Assembly: GCA_013416455.1 (NCBI GenBank)
Contig: JACCES010000004.1
Coordinates: forward strand, 186,001 to 250,000
Source: Alcaligenaceae bacterium
GTDB lineage: Bacteria > Pseudomonadota > Gammaproteobacteria > Burkholderiales > Burkholderiaceae_B
DNA length: 64,000 nucleotides
Direction: 5' to 3'
Part shown: piece after piece, positions 1 to 8,089 of the stretch
Numbering within the stretch: the stretch's first letter is position 1
Layout of the letters: each line of letters begins with the position of its first letter
The notes under the pieces: model-generated
The model's database searches: none
Seen by the model: only the letters and a program-made list of their open reading frames with translations
Told to the model about the DNA's origin: nothing
Position numbers and translations under genes: made by a program

Positions 1-324
1 GGCCACGCCGATGGAAGCGGCTTCTTGAAAAGTCAGACGAAAGCCGAACAATATGATGCCGGCCCGCAACAGCCGGGTCTTGCAGAAATCGACCCCCGCC
101 GCGGAATGGGGGGCAATGGCGGGGAACAGGGTGTTGCCCAGCACCATGCCGATGACGATGGCGAAGGTGAGCGAGCTGAAGCCCAGCGCCCGCATGCTGG
201 GCAGGCCCGCCAGCCAAAGCCCGCAGCCGGCGATGGCTCCCGCCAGGGCGACGCCCAGCCACCATTGCCGTGTAGAAAGAGCGGACAGAAAACCGGAGCT
301 GGCTGCGGGCGACAAGGATGACAT
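1..324 (-). CDS. YeiH-family putative sulfate exporter (partial)
   Basis: The first 108 codons of an inner-membrane protein run off the left edge, so the C-terminus is missing. The product starts MSSLSPAASS and has hydrophobic segments around residues 20-40 and 48-65. Motifs such as GMVLGNTLF and AGIILFGFRL match the start of the YeiH (UPF0324) family, multi-span proteins annotated as putative sulfate exporters. It diverges from the LysR gene at 430 with about 105 bp between starts, the usual yeiE/yeiH arrangement, so control by that regulator is likely (inference). The start is the ATG at 324; the reading frame stays open to base 1. Confidence 0.82.
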   Translation of the reverse strand, partial: MSSLSPAASSGFLSALSTRQWWLGVALAGAIAGCGLWLAGLPSMRALGFSSLTFAIVIGMVLGNTLFPAIAPHSAAGVDFCKTRLLRAGIILFGFRLTFQEAASIGVA

Positions 325-429
325 GTTGAACCGTTGGCAATATTCTTGTTGAAAGTTGAAGAGTAGGCATGTGTGATATATAAGTCGAATACATAATATT
401 CAGCTACCCATAACTTTTGGTTAATTTTT

Positions 430-1362
430 ATGCGGCTCAATCTGCATTTGCTGCGCGTGTTCCATTCCGTGGCGGAAGAGGGCAGTTTCTCGGCGGCCGC
501 CCGCCGCCTGCACATCAGCCAGCCGGCCGTTTCCAAGGCGGTGTCCGAACTCGAACGCCAGCTGGACGTGATTCTGCTCGAACGGGCCGGGGGGAAGGCC
601 GCTCCCGGCTTGCGCCTGACGGAATCCGGGGCGGCATTGAATGCCCATGCCCGCGCCATCTTTTCGCTTGAACGCGCTGCGGTGGAGGAATTGCAGCGGC
701 GCAGCGGGCTCAAGCAGGGGGAACTGGTGATCGGAGCCAGTACCACGATCGCCAGCTACTGGCTGCCCCGTTATCTGCGCGCCTATGCTTCCCGGTGGCC
801 CGACATCGTTCTGAAGGTGGTGGTGGCCAATACGCAGTCCATCGTCGAGGATCTGTTCGACTGCAGAATGGACATCGCCCTGGTCGAAGGGCCGGTGCAC
901 ATGGAAGGGGTGGTTCACCAGCCCTGGAGAGAAGAACGGCTGGTCATCGTGGCGCCTCCGGGCTTCATGGGAGCGGACTTCAGGCCGGCGGGCCGAGGGC
1001 CGCAAGCCACCCAAGTCACGAAGCACGATCTTGCGGACGCCACCTGGCTGGTCAGGGAGGCCGGTTCCGGCACACGGGAGGTCTCCCTGGACAGGCTCTC
1101 GAAGGTGGGAGTGGCTGTGCGCCGCAGCACCGAAATAGGCAGCAATGAAGGCATTGCGCGCGCGGTCGCATCGGGGCTGGGCGTTGCCATGCTGCCTTTC
1201 GCGGTCGTGGAGGATTTATTGATTCTGGGCAGGGTGGTGGAACTGCGCCTGCGCGGCATGGCCGAATTGTCCCGGCCGCTGTACCGCCTGGAACGTCGGG
1301 ACCGCCCCCCGAGCCCGGCGGTGCGCGCCTTTCTGGATGTCCTGACGGGCCCCGCACTGTGA
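430..1362 (+). CDS. LysR-family transcriptional regulator
   Basis: 310 residues, normal LysR length. The N-terminal winged helix-turn-helix covers about residues 3-60, with SFSAAARRLHISQPAVSKAV as the recognition region. The C-terminal part (about 90-300) is the periplasmic-binding-like effector domain of the CysB/CbbR/YeiE type. It lies divergent to the YeiH-type exporter; regulators so placed normally control the divergent gene and themselves. The ATG at 430 has no clear Shine-Dalgarno, but it lies right after an A+T-rich promoter-like stretch and gives the expected N-terminus. The effector is unknown; sulfite or sulfate would fit YeiE relatives. Confidence 0.9.
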   Translation: MRLNLHLLRVFHSVAEEGSFSAAARRLHISQPAVSKAVSELERQLDVILLERAGGKAAPGLRLTESGAALNAHARAIFSLERAAVEELQRRSGLKQGELVIGASTTIASYWLPRYLRAYASRWPDIVLKVVVANTQSIVEDLFDCRMDIALVEGPVHMEGVVHQPWREERLVIVAPPGFMGADFRPAGRGPQATQVTKHDLADATWLVREAGSGTREVSLDRLSKVGVAVRRSTEIGSNEGIARAVASGLGVAMLPFAVVEDLLILGRVVELRLRGMAELSRPLYRLERRDRPPSPAVRAFLDVLTGPAL

Positions 1363-1450
1363 ATGGTGAAGGGGGACGACCGGCCGGAGCCGGGCCGGCG
1401 CTCGTCCGTACCCCTGGGCCGGGAGGACGAGGCTTGCGCTCAGGCCGTGG

Positions 1451-2386
1451 TCAGAGCGTGCGTGTATAGCTGCGCAGGTAGTCGAGGTTGCGTTGCGAGG
1501 TGAAGGAGGGAATCGTGCAGCCCGGCCCCAGGATCAGCTTCTGCCGACCCACCTGCCGGATCGCGTCGTCGACTTCAGCGGCGATTTCGGGAAGGCTGCG
1601 TTCCTGTATGCGCGTTTCGTCCAGGCCGCCCATGAGGCATTTATCGGTCTGGCCGCGCAGATCGGACAAGGACGGATTGCCCGGAAGCCGGTCGGAAACG
1701 CTCAGGACTTCGCAGGGATAATCCCGGACGCGGTCCATCTGCAGATGGTCGCCATGCACGTGCAGGACCCGCACCATGCCTTCCGCCGCTTCGAGCACGC
1801 GTTTTGCAAACGGCTTCTGGAAGACCTCGTGGCGTTCCGGGCTGACGCCGCGAGGCCGCCCGACCGGAATGGCCCCGTTGATCGAAAGAAAGACGCCATC
1901 CACGCCCAGCTGCTTCACCTTGCGGATATAGTCGCAGGTCGTTTCGGTGACTTCTTCGATGGCATCCAGCGCCGCCTGGCCCTGGCCGAAGAAATTCTCA
2001 GCTTCGCTGAAACCGACGTTGCGCACGATCTGCTGATAGGGCTCGAACACGGTTTCGAGCATGGGCGTGTCAGGCCCCAGCAGGGAGCGCAGGCGGGCCA
2101 GCACGTCGAGCTGGACGGCGAAAGCGGGGTGGTCGAGGCCCAGCTTCCGGTAGGAAGCCAGGCTATCGGGCGAGGCGAGCGTACTGACGCCTTCGGGCAC
2201 CGGGTAACGGTAGTCGTTCATCACCTTCAGGATGTCCCAGTCATAGGCCAGCATGAACTGGTGATGAAGGTCGGCGGTTCGTTCGCTGTCGAGGTGATCG
2301 GACAGGAAATGCACCCAGCTGGTGACTGGCGGACGATCGACTTCGCGACCGTGGACGGCAGCCAGAAAACGTTCTTTCTTGTTCAT
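1451..2386 (-). CDS. Uroporphyrinogen decarboxylase-family protein
   Basis: 311 residues starting MNKKERFLAAVHGREVDRPP, an opening typical of the URO-D superfamily, which includes HemE and the corrinoid or coenzyme-M methyltransferases (MtaA, CmuA). The C-terminal motif LILGPGCTIP resembles the substrate-pocket glycine and cysteine of the methyltransferase-like branch. It is shorter than HemE (about 350 aa) and lacks a recognisable HemE N-terminal signature, so haem synthesis is unlikely. It lies 40 bp behind a TctC receptor and is probably co-transcribed, suggesting a catabolic role on an imported substrate (inference). An upstream in-frame extension to 2548 overlaps the receptor gene and was not used. 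Confidence 0.75.
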   Translation of the reverse strand: MNKKERFLAAVHGREVDRPPVTSWVHFLSDHLDSERTADLHHQFMLAYDWDILKVMNDYRYPVPEGVSTLASPDSLASYRKLGLDHPAFAVQLDVLARLRSLLGPDTPMLETVFEPYQQIVRNVGFSEAENFFGQGQAALDAIEEVTETTCDYIRKVKQLGVDGVFLSINGAIPVGRPRGVSPERHEVFQKPFAKRVLEAAEGMVRVLHVHGDHLQMDRVRDYPCEVLSVSDRLPGNPSLSDLRGQTDKCLMGGLDETRIQERSLPEIAAEVDDAIRQVGRQKLILGPGCTIPSFTSQRNLDYLRSYTRTL

Positions 2387-2426
2387 TGCGCGTAAGTAGT
2401 TGCCTTGGTTGGAGAGAAGCACCGCC

Positions 2427-3407
2427 TTATTGCGGTTCGACACCTGCGTCACGCAGCAGTTTACCCACGGTGGCAACGGCGTCGGCCAGATTCTTGTCGA
2501 ATTCCTGGGGCGTTTCGCTTGTGGCGACGTACATGGCGCGGTCTGCAAGCGCCTGTTTGACTTCCGGCGCGTTCACGGCTTCGATCGCGGCCTTGCGCAG
2601 AGTTTCCCTTACGGAATCGGGCGTATTGGCGGGGACGGCCAGACCAATGCGGGTAGCGAAGGTAAAGTCGCCGTAGCCGGCTTCGGCGGTGGTCGGTACG
2701 TCGGGCATGAGGTCGAGCCGTTCCTTGCTGGTCACGGCCAACGGGTGCAGCTTGCCCTCCTGGATCTGGGGCAGGGGGGTCTGCGGCAGGTCGAACATGA
2801 CGTCGATACGGCCGGCGACCAGGTCGATGATGGCCTGCGAAGCCCCTTTATAGGGGACGTGCGTCATGTCGATGCCGGTCTGGCTGGCGAACTGCGCGCC
2901 GCCCAGGTGCAGGGTGTTGCCCAGGCCCGCCGAACCGTAGGTGACCTTGCTGGGATGGGCTTTGGCGTAATCCACGAATTCTTTCAAGGTCTTGGCGGGG
3001 AAGCCGGGATGAACGGAGATCACCAGCGGCGAAGCGACCAGATTGGTGATGCCGGCGAAGGACTTGACGGGGTCGTAGGGCAGATCTTTGCGGGTGGCCA
3101 CCAGCGAGGCGTTGGTCAATTCGCCGATCAGGTAGACCGTATAGCCATCGGGCGCCGAACGGGCAACGTAGTCGCCGCCCAGAACGGTGCTGCCGCCGGG
3201 CTTGTTTTCCACAATGATGTTGTGGTTCATGTTCTCGCCCATTTTCTTGGCCACCAGACGGGCCAGGAAATCCGACGAACCGCCCGCAGTGTAGGGCACC
3301 ACGATCTTGATCGGCCTGTTGTCCACGGGGAAATCCTGGGCGGCGGCGCCATGCATGAGCGTGAGCGCCCCGGCGAGGACGGTGAGTGTCTTGAAAATAG
3401 AAGCCAT
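2427..3407 (-). CDS. Bug/TctC-family tripartite tricarboxylate receptor
   Basis: 326 residues with a Sec signal peptide (MASIFKTLTVLAGALTLMHG, cut near AAAQD). The mature protein has the family pattern: IKIVVPYTAGGSSDFLAR near the N-terminus, VENKPGGSTVLG around residue 65, and HVPYKGASQAIIDLVAGRID in the second lobe. These periplasmic receptors bind carboxylates and are greatly expanded in Bordetella and relatives, often without cognate TctAB membrane genes, as here. It is first in a two-gene unit with the URO-D-like protein. The ligand cannot be told from sequence. The ATG at 3407 gives the signal peptide; its ribosome binding site is weak. Confidence 0.92.
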   Translation of the reverse strand: MASIFKTLTVLAGALTLMHGAAAQDFPVDNRPIKIVVPYTAGGSSDFLARLVAKKMGENMNHNIIVENKPGGSTVLGGDYVARSAPDGYTVYLIGELTNASLVATRKDLPYDPVKSFAGITNLVASPLVISVHPGFPAKTLKEFVDYAKAHPSKVTYGSAGLGNTLHLGGAQFASQTGIDMTHVPYKGASQAIIDLVAGRIDVMFDLPQTPLPQIQEGKLHPLAVTSKERLDLMPDVPTTAEAGYGDFTFATRIGLAVPANTPDSVRETLRKAAIEAVNAPEVKQALADRAMYVATSETPQEFDKNLADAVATVGKLLRDAGVEPQ

Positions 3408-3517
3408 GGTTCGAGTCCGTTGGTTTTATTGGTCGGAACCGGCGCGGAAAGGGCGCCGGCGGCTGCAGGGCCGGATCTTCGGCTTTGAATCAGATACTGA
3501 TCATAACAAGGAGTGTC

Positions 3518-3553
3518 ATGCGGATTCGCCCGGTCACGGGAATATCTATATAG
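3518..3553 (+). other. Possible 11-codon leader ORF
   Basis: A very short reading frame, MRIRPVTGISI then TAG, starts five bases after a strong AAGGAG (3508-3513), 114 bp upstream of the alpha/beta hydrolase start. It sits in the 259-bp divergent region between the TctC receptor and the hydrolase. A strong binding site on such a short frame suggests either a translated leader or the remnant start of a lost gene. Nothing else supports expression. Confidence 0.25.
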
Positions 3554-3666
3554 CCTTCAGAGATATTAACTGGCGAAGCCCCTATGGAGAATATAATTTT
3601 TTGCCGGCCTTACCGGCAGCGCGGTCGATGCCCGGGGCCGATCAGGTAACGAAAAAGGGGGCCATC

Positions 3667-4929
3667 ATGAATGCCGGAAAGACAGAAGGAGTCGAACGAG
3701 GCCGCTTGCGCGTCCAGGGATTTGACGATCCGGAAATGGAGTACCAATTGCTGCGCGGGATCAGTGCGGCGAATTATGGTGGTGCCGCCCTCGGCGAGCT
3801 GCTCGCCGCGGCGGAACGGACCCGCGGCCTGGCCGCCGCGCAGCCCGAAGCCGAGCGCGATACGGCGCAGTGCTGGGCAAGCGCCCATTCCGTGCTCGGG
3901 CAACAGGTCGAAGCGCTGGGCCGCGCCGCCCTGCAAAAAGGCCATCAAATCAGCGCCCGCGATCATCTTTTCCGGGCATCCATGTACTACCGGGCGGCCG
4001 AGTTCTACTGCGACCCCTACACCGAACCGCATCGCCGCTGGGGCCTGGCCTCACGGGAAACCTTCATACTCGGCGCCGGGCTGCTTGACACGCCCCCGCA
4101 GGTGGTGGCCATACCCTATGAAGGCGCGGGCATTCCCGCCTATTTCTTCCAGCCCGACCGGCATGCCTCGGGGGCGCGCAAGACCGTCATCGTGAATACC
4201 GGCTTCGACGGCAGCGGCGAGGAACTGTATTTCGTGACCGGCCGCGCCGCGCTGGAACGGGGCTACAACGTCCTGCTGATCGATGGGCCGGGGCAGACCG
4301 GGATGACCCGCCTGCACCCGGAGCTCAAATTCCGTCCCGACTGGGAAGTGCCCATGAAAGCGGTGATCGACTGGCTGGCCGGCATCCCCACGGTCGACAT
4401 GAGCCGTCTGGGCCTGTACGGAATCAGTCTGGGGGGGTACTTCACCACACGGGCCGCATGTTTCGAACCGCGCATCAGGGCACTCGCCGTCAATTCGCCA
4501 ATCGTCGACCTCAAAGCCTACGAGCTCGGCTTTTTCCCGCCTGAAGTCGTGAACGATCCGCCGGAACTGCGGCTTGAATGGATGGCGGACGTCCCGCGCA
4601 GCGAAATGCCCGATAAATTGCGGGCGTTGCTGAAGATCGCATTTTTCCGCTTCGGCATCGAATCGCTGCGCGACTGGGTGACCCTGCTGGACAGCTTCCG
4701 CACGGATGAACACCTGGGCCGCATCCGCGTGCCTTGCCTGAGCATGGTGGGCGAAGCGGAAGGGGGCGAACCCCTGGCCCAGGCCCGGACTTTCCGTGAA
4801 AGGGTGGCCGGCCCCGTGACGGAGCGTATCTTCCGTTATGAAGAAGGCGCCGATGCGCACTGCCAGGCCGGCAATCTGCCGCTTTCGATGGCCGTGCTGT
4901 TCGACTGGATGGACGAGGTCTTCGCATGA
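3667..4929 (+). CDS. Alpha/beta hydrolase, FrsA / dihydropseudooxynicotine hydrolase-like
   Basis: 420 residues. An N-terminal helical cap (about 1-140) is followed by an alpha/beta hydrolase fold. The nucleophile elbow GISLGGY places the serine at residue 254; a late His in GADAHCQAGN fits the catalytic histidine. The oxyanion region GFDGSGEELYF lies near residue 180. Length and layout match FrsA-like and 2,6-dihydroxypseudooxynicotine hydrolase-like proteins, which cut C-C or ester bonds in aromatic catabolism; the real substrate is unknown. The start at 3667 is preceded by AAGGGGG. A longer frame from 3307 overlaps the receptor gene and was rejected. Divergent from the TctC/URO-D unit, so possibly one regulon. 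Confidence 0.82.
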   Translation: MNAGKTEGVERGRLRVQGFDDPEMEYQLLRGISAANYGGAALGELLAAAERTRGLAAAQPEAERDTAQCWASAHSVLGQQVEALGRAALQKGHQISARDHLFRASMYYRAAEFYCDPYTEPHRRWGLASRETFILGAGLLDTPPQVVAIPYEGAGIPAYFFQPDRHASGARKTVIVNTGFDGSGEELYFVTGRAALERGYNVLLIDGPGQTGMTRLHPELKFRPDWEVPMKAVIDWLAGIPTVDMSRLGLYGISLGGYFTTRAACFEPRIRALAVNSPIVDLKAYELGFFPPEVVNDPPELRLEWMADVPRSEMPDKLRALLKIAFFRFGIESLRDWVTLLDSFRTDEHLGRIRVPCLSMVGEAEGGEPLAQARTFRERVAGPVTERIFRYEEGADAHCQAGNLPLSMAVLFDWMDEVFA

Positions 4930-5132
4930 AGCCATTCCTGTGAAGGGCGCCGGCATTGGCGGCTGTCATGAATTTGACATCATTCCCGTCTTAAATGGCG
5001 CAATCATGCGCCTGCCCGTCCGGCCACGGCGGGGCACCCACGCCGCCGCATCCGGGCAGTTCGCCCGACCTCGCCGCGGGCGGCCGGGATCGCCACAGGC
5101 CCGTCGCCAGTTCCATTCTCATCGAGGTTTTC

Positions 5133-5636
5133 ATGCCTGAAAAAATCTACAACACGCTGTTCATCTGCACGGGCAATTCCGCCCGCTCCATCCTGGCCGA
5201 AGGGTTGCTGAACGGCCTCGCCCAAGGGCGCTTCCGCGCTTACTCGGCGGGCAGCCACCCCAAGGGCGAGGTGCATCCGCTGGCTCTGGATACGTTGGAG
5301 CGGCTCAAGATGCCGTCGACCGGCTACCGCAGCAAGAGCTGGGATGAATATGCGCGGCCGGACGCGCCCGAATTCGATTTCATCTTTACGGTGTGCGACA
5401 GCGCGGCCGGGGAAATCTGCCCGGTATGGCCCGGACGGCCCATGTCGGCGAACTGGGGCGTGCCCGACCCCGCCGCGGTCGAGGGCGGCGAGGACGAAAA
5501 AGCCAAGGCGTTCCACGACACGGCCATCATCCTCAAACGCCGCATCGAACTCTTCTTGTCGCTGCCCATGGAGCGCCGGAACATGTTGTCCCTGCAGACA
5601 CTGCAGTCGCAATTGCACGATATCGGCAGGGCGTAG
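5133..5636 (+). CDS. Low-molecular-weight phosphatase / ArsC-like arsenate reductase
   Basis: 167 residues. The P-loop FICTGNSARS near residue 10 is the CX5R(S) signature shared by low-molecular-weight tyrosine phosphatases and the proteins annotated as arsenate reductase ArsC in many Burkholderiales. A second conserved stretch, CDSAAGEICPVWPG followed by NWGVPDPAAVEG, is typical of that ArsC-annotated branch. No arsR, acr3 or arsB lies nearby, so arsenate reduction is a family guess. The ATG at 5133 has GAGG six bases upstream and gives the standard N-terminus; the frame open from 4995 adds a non-conserved extension and was not used. Confidence 0.8.
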   Translation: MPEKIYNTLFICTGNSARSILAEGLLNGLAQGRFRAYSAGSHPKGEVHPLALDTLERLKMPSTGYRSKSWDEYARPDAPEFDFIFTVCDSAAGEICPVWPGRPMSANWGVPDPAAVEGGEDEKAKAFHDTAIILKRRIELFLSLPMERRNMLSLQTLQSQLHDIGRA

Positions 5637-5657
5637 GGCGGGGTGCGCATGCCCATC

Positions 5658-5679
5658 GCCGGCCTGCGAGACGGCCGGC
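5658..5679 (+). terminator. GC-rich hairpin after the ArsC-like gene
   Basis: GCCGGCC and GGCCGGC form a 7-bp stem with an 8-base loop, 21 bp after the stop codon. There is no T-run behind it, so it may only stabilise the mRNA 3' end. Confidence 0.35.
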
Positions 5680-5887
5680 TTGCGGCATGTCAGCGTGTCG
5701 AGCATTTGCAGTCAGGGTTGTGCAACTGACCAACCCCATTCAATCCTTGGCTGCTGTTCAGCGGCGAGGCTCCTGAAGAATTGGTTGAAATTTATAGAAT
5801 CCAGAAAAACTGATAGCATAGATTCCACCTTTAGACAGACAAGAAAACGGTAGGGGAAGTCCAGGCAGCCAAGCGGCAAGAGCTGTG
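5680..5887. other. Intergenic stretch without recognisable gene
   Basis: The second half (about 5770-5870) is visibly A+T-richer than the surroundings and directly precedes the inverted-repeat element. Reading frames here show no family resemblance. It may hold promoter sequence or decayed DNA. Confidence 0.4.
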
Positions 5888-6157
5888 TAGGGCCTGTTAA
5901 CGCTAAAAGGAGGCTCGCATGAGTACGCAAACGTGTGGATGGCAAGGCGCGAAGCGCAGTCGTGGCGGCCCCCCGGCGAGCATTCGCAACGCAGCCAGGC
6001 GCGCGTTTGCGTACTCACCCTGCGGGCTGGCTGGATATCGGGCGCCATGCGTCGTTGCGCAGGCCTTGCAGGGAGCGGCCATGCGGCGCCCTGCACGCCT
6101 AGCCTGCCACCCGATATCCAGCCAGTGCGAGCCTCCTTTTAGCGTCAACAGGCCCTA
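5888..6157. mobile_element. MITE-like element with nested inverted repeats
   Basis: A 270-bp element bounded by 31-bp terminal inverted repeats (5888-5918 and 6127-6157) that differ at one base, tips TAGGGCCTGTT. Inside are two further hairpins: arms 5920-5933 with 6004-6017 (14 bp perfect, TGAGTACGCAAACG) and arms 6027-6042 with 6110-6125 (16 bp perfect, CTGGCTGGATATCGGG). The whole folds as a three-armed junction. GTG flanks both ends (5885-5887, 6158-6160), a possible 3-bp target duplication. Short frames inside are by-products of the repeats. No transposase is present, so it would have to be moved in trans. Similar sequence seems familiar from Alcaligenaceae intergenic regions, but this was not checked. 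Confidence 0.75.
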
Positions 6158-6185
6158 GTGCGCATTCCAACTTCAGGAGACAACA

Positions 6186-7178
6186 ATGAAAGAACCCGGG
6201 TTTCACGCCCTGCGTCGACGCACCCTCGGCCTGCTGCTGGCAACTTGCGCGCTCGCTCTGCCCATGAGTACCTATGCGCAAGCATTCCCATCACGGACCA
6301 TCAAACTGATTGTGCCCGCGTCGCCAGGCGGCTCAAGTGACGTCATGGCCCGCACGCTCGCCAAGGTCATGGGGGAACAGAACAACGTAGCGGTCGTTGT
6401 GGAAAACCGGGCGGGCGCCTCGGGTTCCATCGGTGTGCAGGCGACCGTCAATTCGGCGCCCGACGGTTACACCATCATGCTGACCCTGGCCGATGCGACC
6501 ACCATCTATCCGCTCACGAAGAAGGTACCGCCTTACAACGCCGACAAAGACCTCACACCGCTCGCGCAAGTGGCCTGGACCAACATCCTGTTCTCGGTGC
6601 CTGCAAGTTCCCCCCACAAGACCATCAAAGATTTCATCGAAGCATCGAAGACTCAGCCGATGGCGTATAGCTCCAACGGGCATGGCACAACGACGCATCT
6701 GTGGATGGAACAGTTCAAGAAAAGCACAGGTGCGCAATTGCTGCACGTGCCCTACAAGGGCGCGGCGCCGGCCCTGCAGGGCATGGTGGCGGGTGAAACG
6801 AATATCGCGATTTCCTCTCCAGCCAGCGCCAAAGTCATGCTCGATGGGGGGCTGCTTCGCCCGCTGGCCATCGGCAGCCCGGAACGCGATCCGGCATTTC
6901 CCGATATCCCGACATTTGTGGAAAGCGGTTATCCTGATCTGCTGCTGGGCGTATGGTTCGGGGTGTTCGGCCCCGCCGGCATGGATGCCGACGTTGCCGA
7001 CAAGTTGCATGACATGATCATATCGGCCGTCAAGTCACCGGAATATCAGAAGCACGCCCAGTCCTTCATGTTCGATCTCCGCATCCTGTCGCGAGAAGAG
7101 TTCGCCAAGCTGGTGGCCGACGATACGCCGCTGTGGCTGCAGGCCATGGAAGCCGCCGGGATAGAGCCGGGCGAATGA
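6186..7178 (+). CDS. Bug/TctC-family tripartite tricarboxylate receptor
   Basis: 330 residues with a signal peptide (RTLGLLLATCALALPMSTYAQA, cut near residue 33). Family motifs are in place: IKLIVPASPGGSSDVMAR, VENRAGASGSIG and LHVPYKGAAPALQGMVAGE. It is a periplasmic carboxylate receptor with unknown ligand and no linked TctAB. GGAG stands six bases before the ATG. It begins only 28 bp after the inverted-repeat element and is followed by an SDR gene; the amidohydrolase further down may belong to the same catabolic unit. Confidence 0.92.
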   Translation: MKEPGFHALRRRTLGLLLATCALALPMSTYAQAFPSRTIKLIVPASPGGSSDVMARTLAKVMGEQNNVAVVVENRAGASGSIGVQATVNSAPDGYTIMLTLADATTIYPLTKKVPPYNADKDLTPLAQVAWTNILFSVPASSPHKTIKDFIEASKTQPMAYSSNGHGTTTHLWMEQFKKSTGAQLLHVPYKGAAPALQGMVAGETNIAISSPASAKVMLDGGLLRPLAIGSPERDPAFPDIPTFVESGYPDLLLGVWFGVFGPAGMDADVADKLHDMIISAVKSPEYQKHAQSFMFDLRILSREEFAKLVADDTPLWLQAMEAAGIEPGE

Positions 7179-7293
7179 TTCAACCCTACGCTACGATGCC
7201 AAAGGGCCCCGTCAGCGATACCGTAGCGAAGAACCGCAGGCGCAATGCGCTCGTGACGGGCCGGCCCGGACATCGCAACTCGGAGACCAAATA

Positions 7294-7977
7294 ATGAGTT
7301 TGAGGGACAAGGTCATTGTCATTACTGGTGCGCTTGGCCAACTGGGCGGCGCCGTTGCGAAAGAAGTCATGCGCAGGGAAGGCCAAGTGGCGCTGGTGGA
7401 TACGCGGCATGATCCCGGCGCCGGCGCGGGCCGGACGTGGGTAGTCGACCTGAGGTCATTTCCGGATGTCAGAGACACCATGGACGATATCGCCCGGCGC
7501 TTTGGCGGTATTGACGGGCTGGTCAATGTCGCGGGCGGGTTCACATGGCAGACTCTGGAAGACAGCACCGATCTGGCTGAATGGGAACAGATGTTCTCGA
7601 TGAACGTCATGACGTGCGTAAACGCATCCAAGGCAGCATTGCCGCACTTGCTGCGTCGTGATGCCGGCCGCATCGTCAACGTCAGCGCTGCCGGCAGCAT
7701 CAAGGCCGCAACCGGGATGGGCGCCTATGCAGCCTCGAAATCAGGGGTGGCGCGCTTTACAGAAGCGCTGGCTGACGAGCTGAAAAACCGCCGCATCACC
7801 GTCAATGCGGTTCTTCCCAGCATCATCGACACACCGCGCAATCGCGAGGATATGCCTGACGGCGACTTCAGCGCATGGGTCAAGGCGGACGAGGTGGCGC
7901 AGACGATCATCTTTCTTTTGTCTGATGCGGCGGCCGGCGTGACCGGTTCATTGATCCCCGTTACCGGCCGGGTTTAG
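7294..7977 (+). CDS. Short-chain dehydrogenase/reductase (SDR)
   Basis: 227 residues, slightly short for a classical SDR. The nucleotide-binding TGALGQLGGA lies at residues 11-20, NVAG replaces the common NNAG near residue 77, the catalytic Ser is in NVSAAGS, and YAASK supplies Tyr and Lys. A conserved LVDTR after the second strand would place an acidic residue at the ribose, hinting at NAD(H) preference (inference). GGAG lies upstream of the ATG. The TAG stop is inside the 24-bp palindrome at 7974-7997. Substrate unknown; the neighbouring TctC receptor and amidohydrolase suggest organic acid or acyl-amino acid catabolism. Confidence 0.88.
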   Translation: MSLRDKVIVITGALGQLGGAVAKEVMRREGQVALVDTRHDPGAGAGRTWVVDLRSFPDVRDTMDDIARRFGGIDGLVNVAGGFTWQTLEDSTDLAEWEQMFSMNVMTCVNASKAALPHLLRRDAGRIVNVSAAGSIKAATGMGAYAASKSGVARFTEALADELKNRRITVNAVLPSIIDTPRNREDMPDGDFSAWVKADEVAQTIIFLLSDAAAGVTGSLIPVTGRV

Positions 7978-7997
7978 GGCCTGTTAACAGGCCCTAA
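7974..7997. repeat. 24-bp perfect palindrome sharing the MITE tips
   Basis: A perfect palindrome centred on GTTAAC whose half TAGGGCCTGTTAAC equals the outer 14 bases of the left terminal repeat of the element at 5888. It overlaps the stop codon of the SDR gene. It could be an excision footprint or the minimal relic of a second copy, and on RNA it would form a hairpin after the SDR gene. Confidence 0.7.
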
Positions 7998-8089
7998 GCC
8001 AAACACACAAACTCCGATCAGGAAACCTCTGAACAAGAAGGTTCTCGAATGAGTTGCTTGAGTATTCAATACACTTGGGGAGGGCAGAG

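Noticed and set aside
1363-1450. GC-rich complementary stretches after the LysR gene
   Set aside because: Possible pairing is imperfect and no T-run follows; not enough for a terminator call.
5133-5636. Arsenic resistance operon
   Set aside because: Only the ArsC-like phosphatase is present; no arsR, arsB or acr3 neighbours.
5919-6158. Small frames inside the inverted-repeat element
   Set aside because: They run on both strands through the hairpin arms, have Ala/Arg/Pro-rich composition and end within the terminal repeat; similar spurious proteins are common in repeats.
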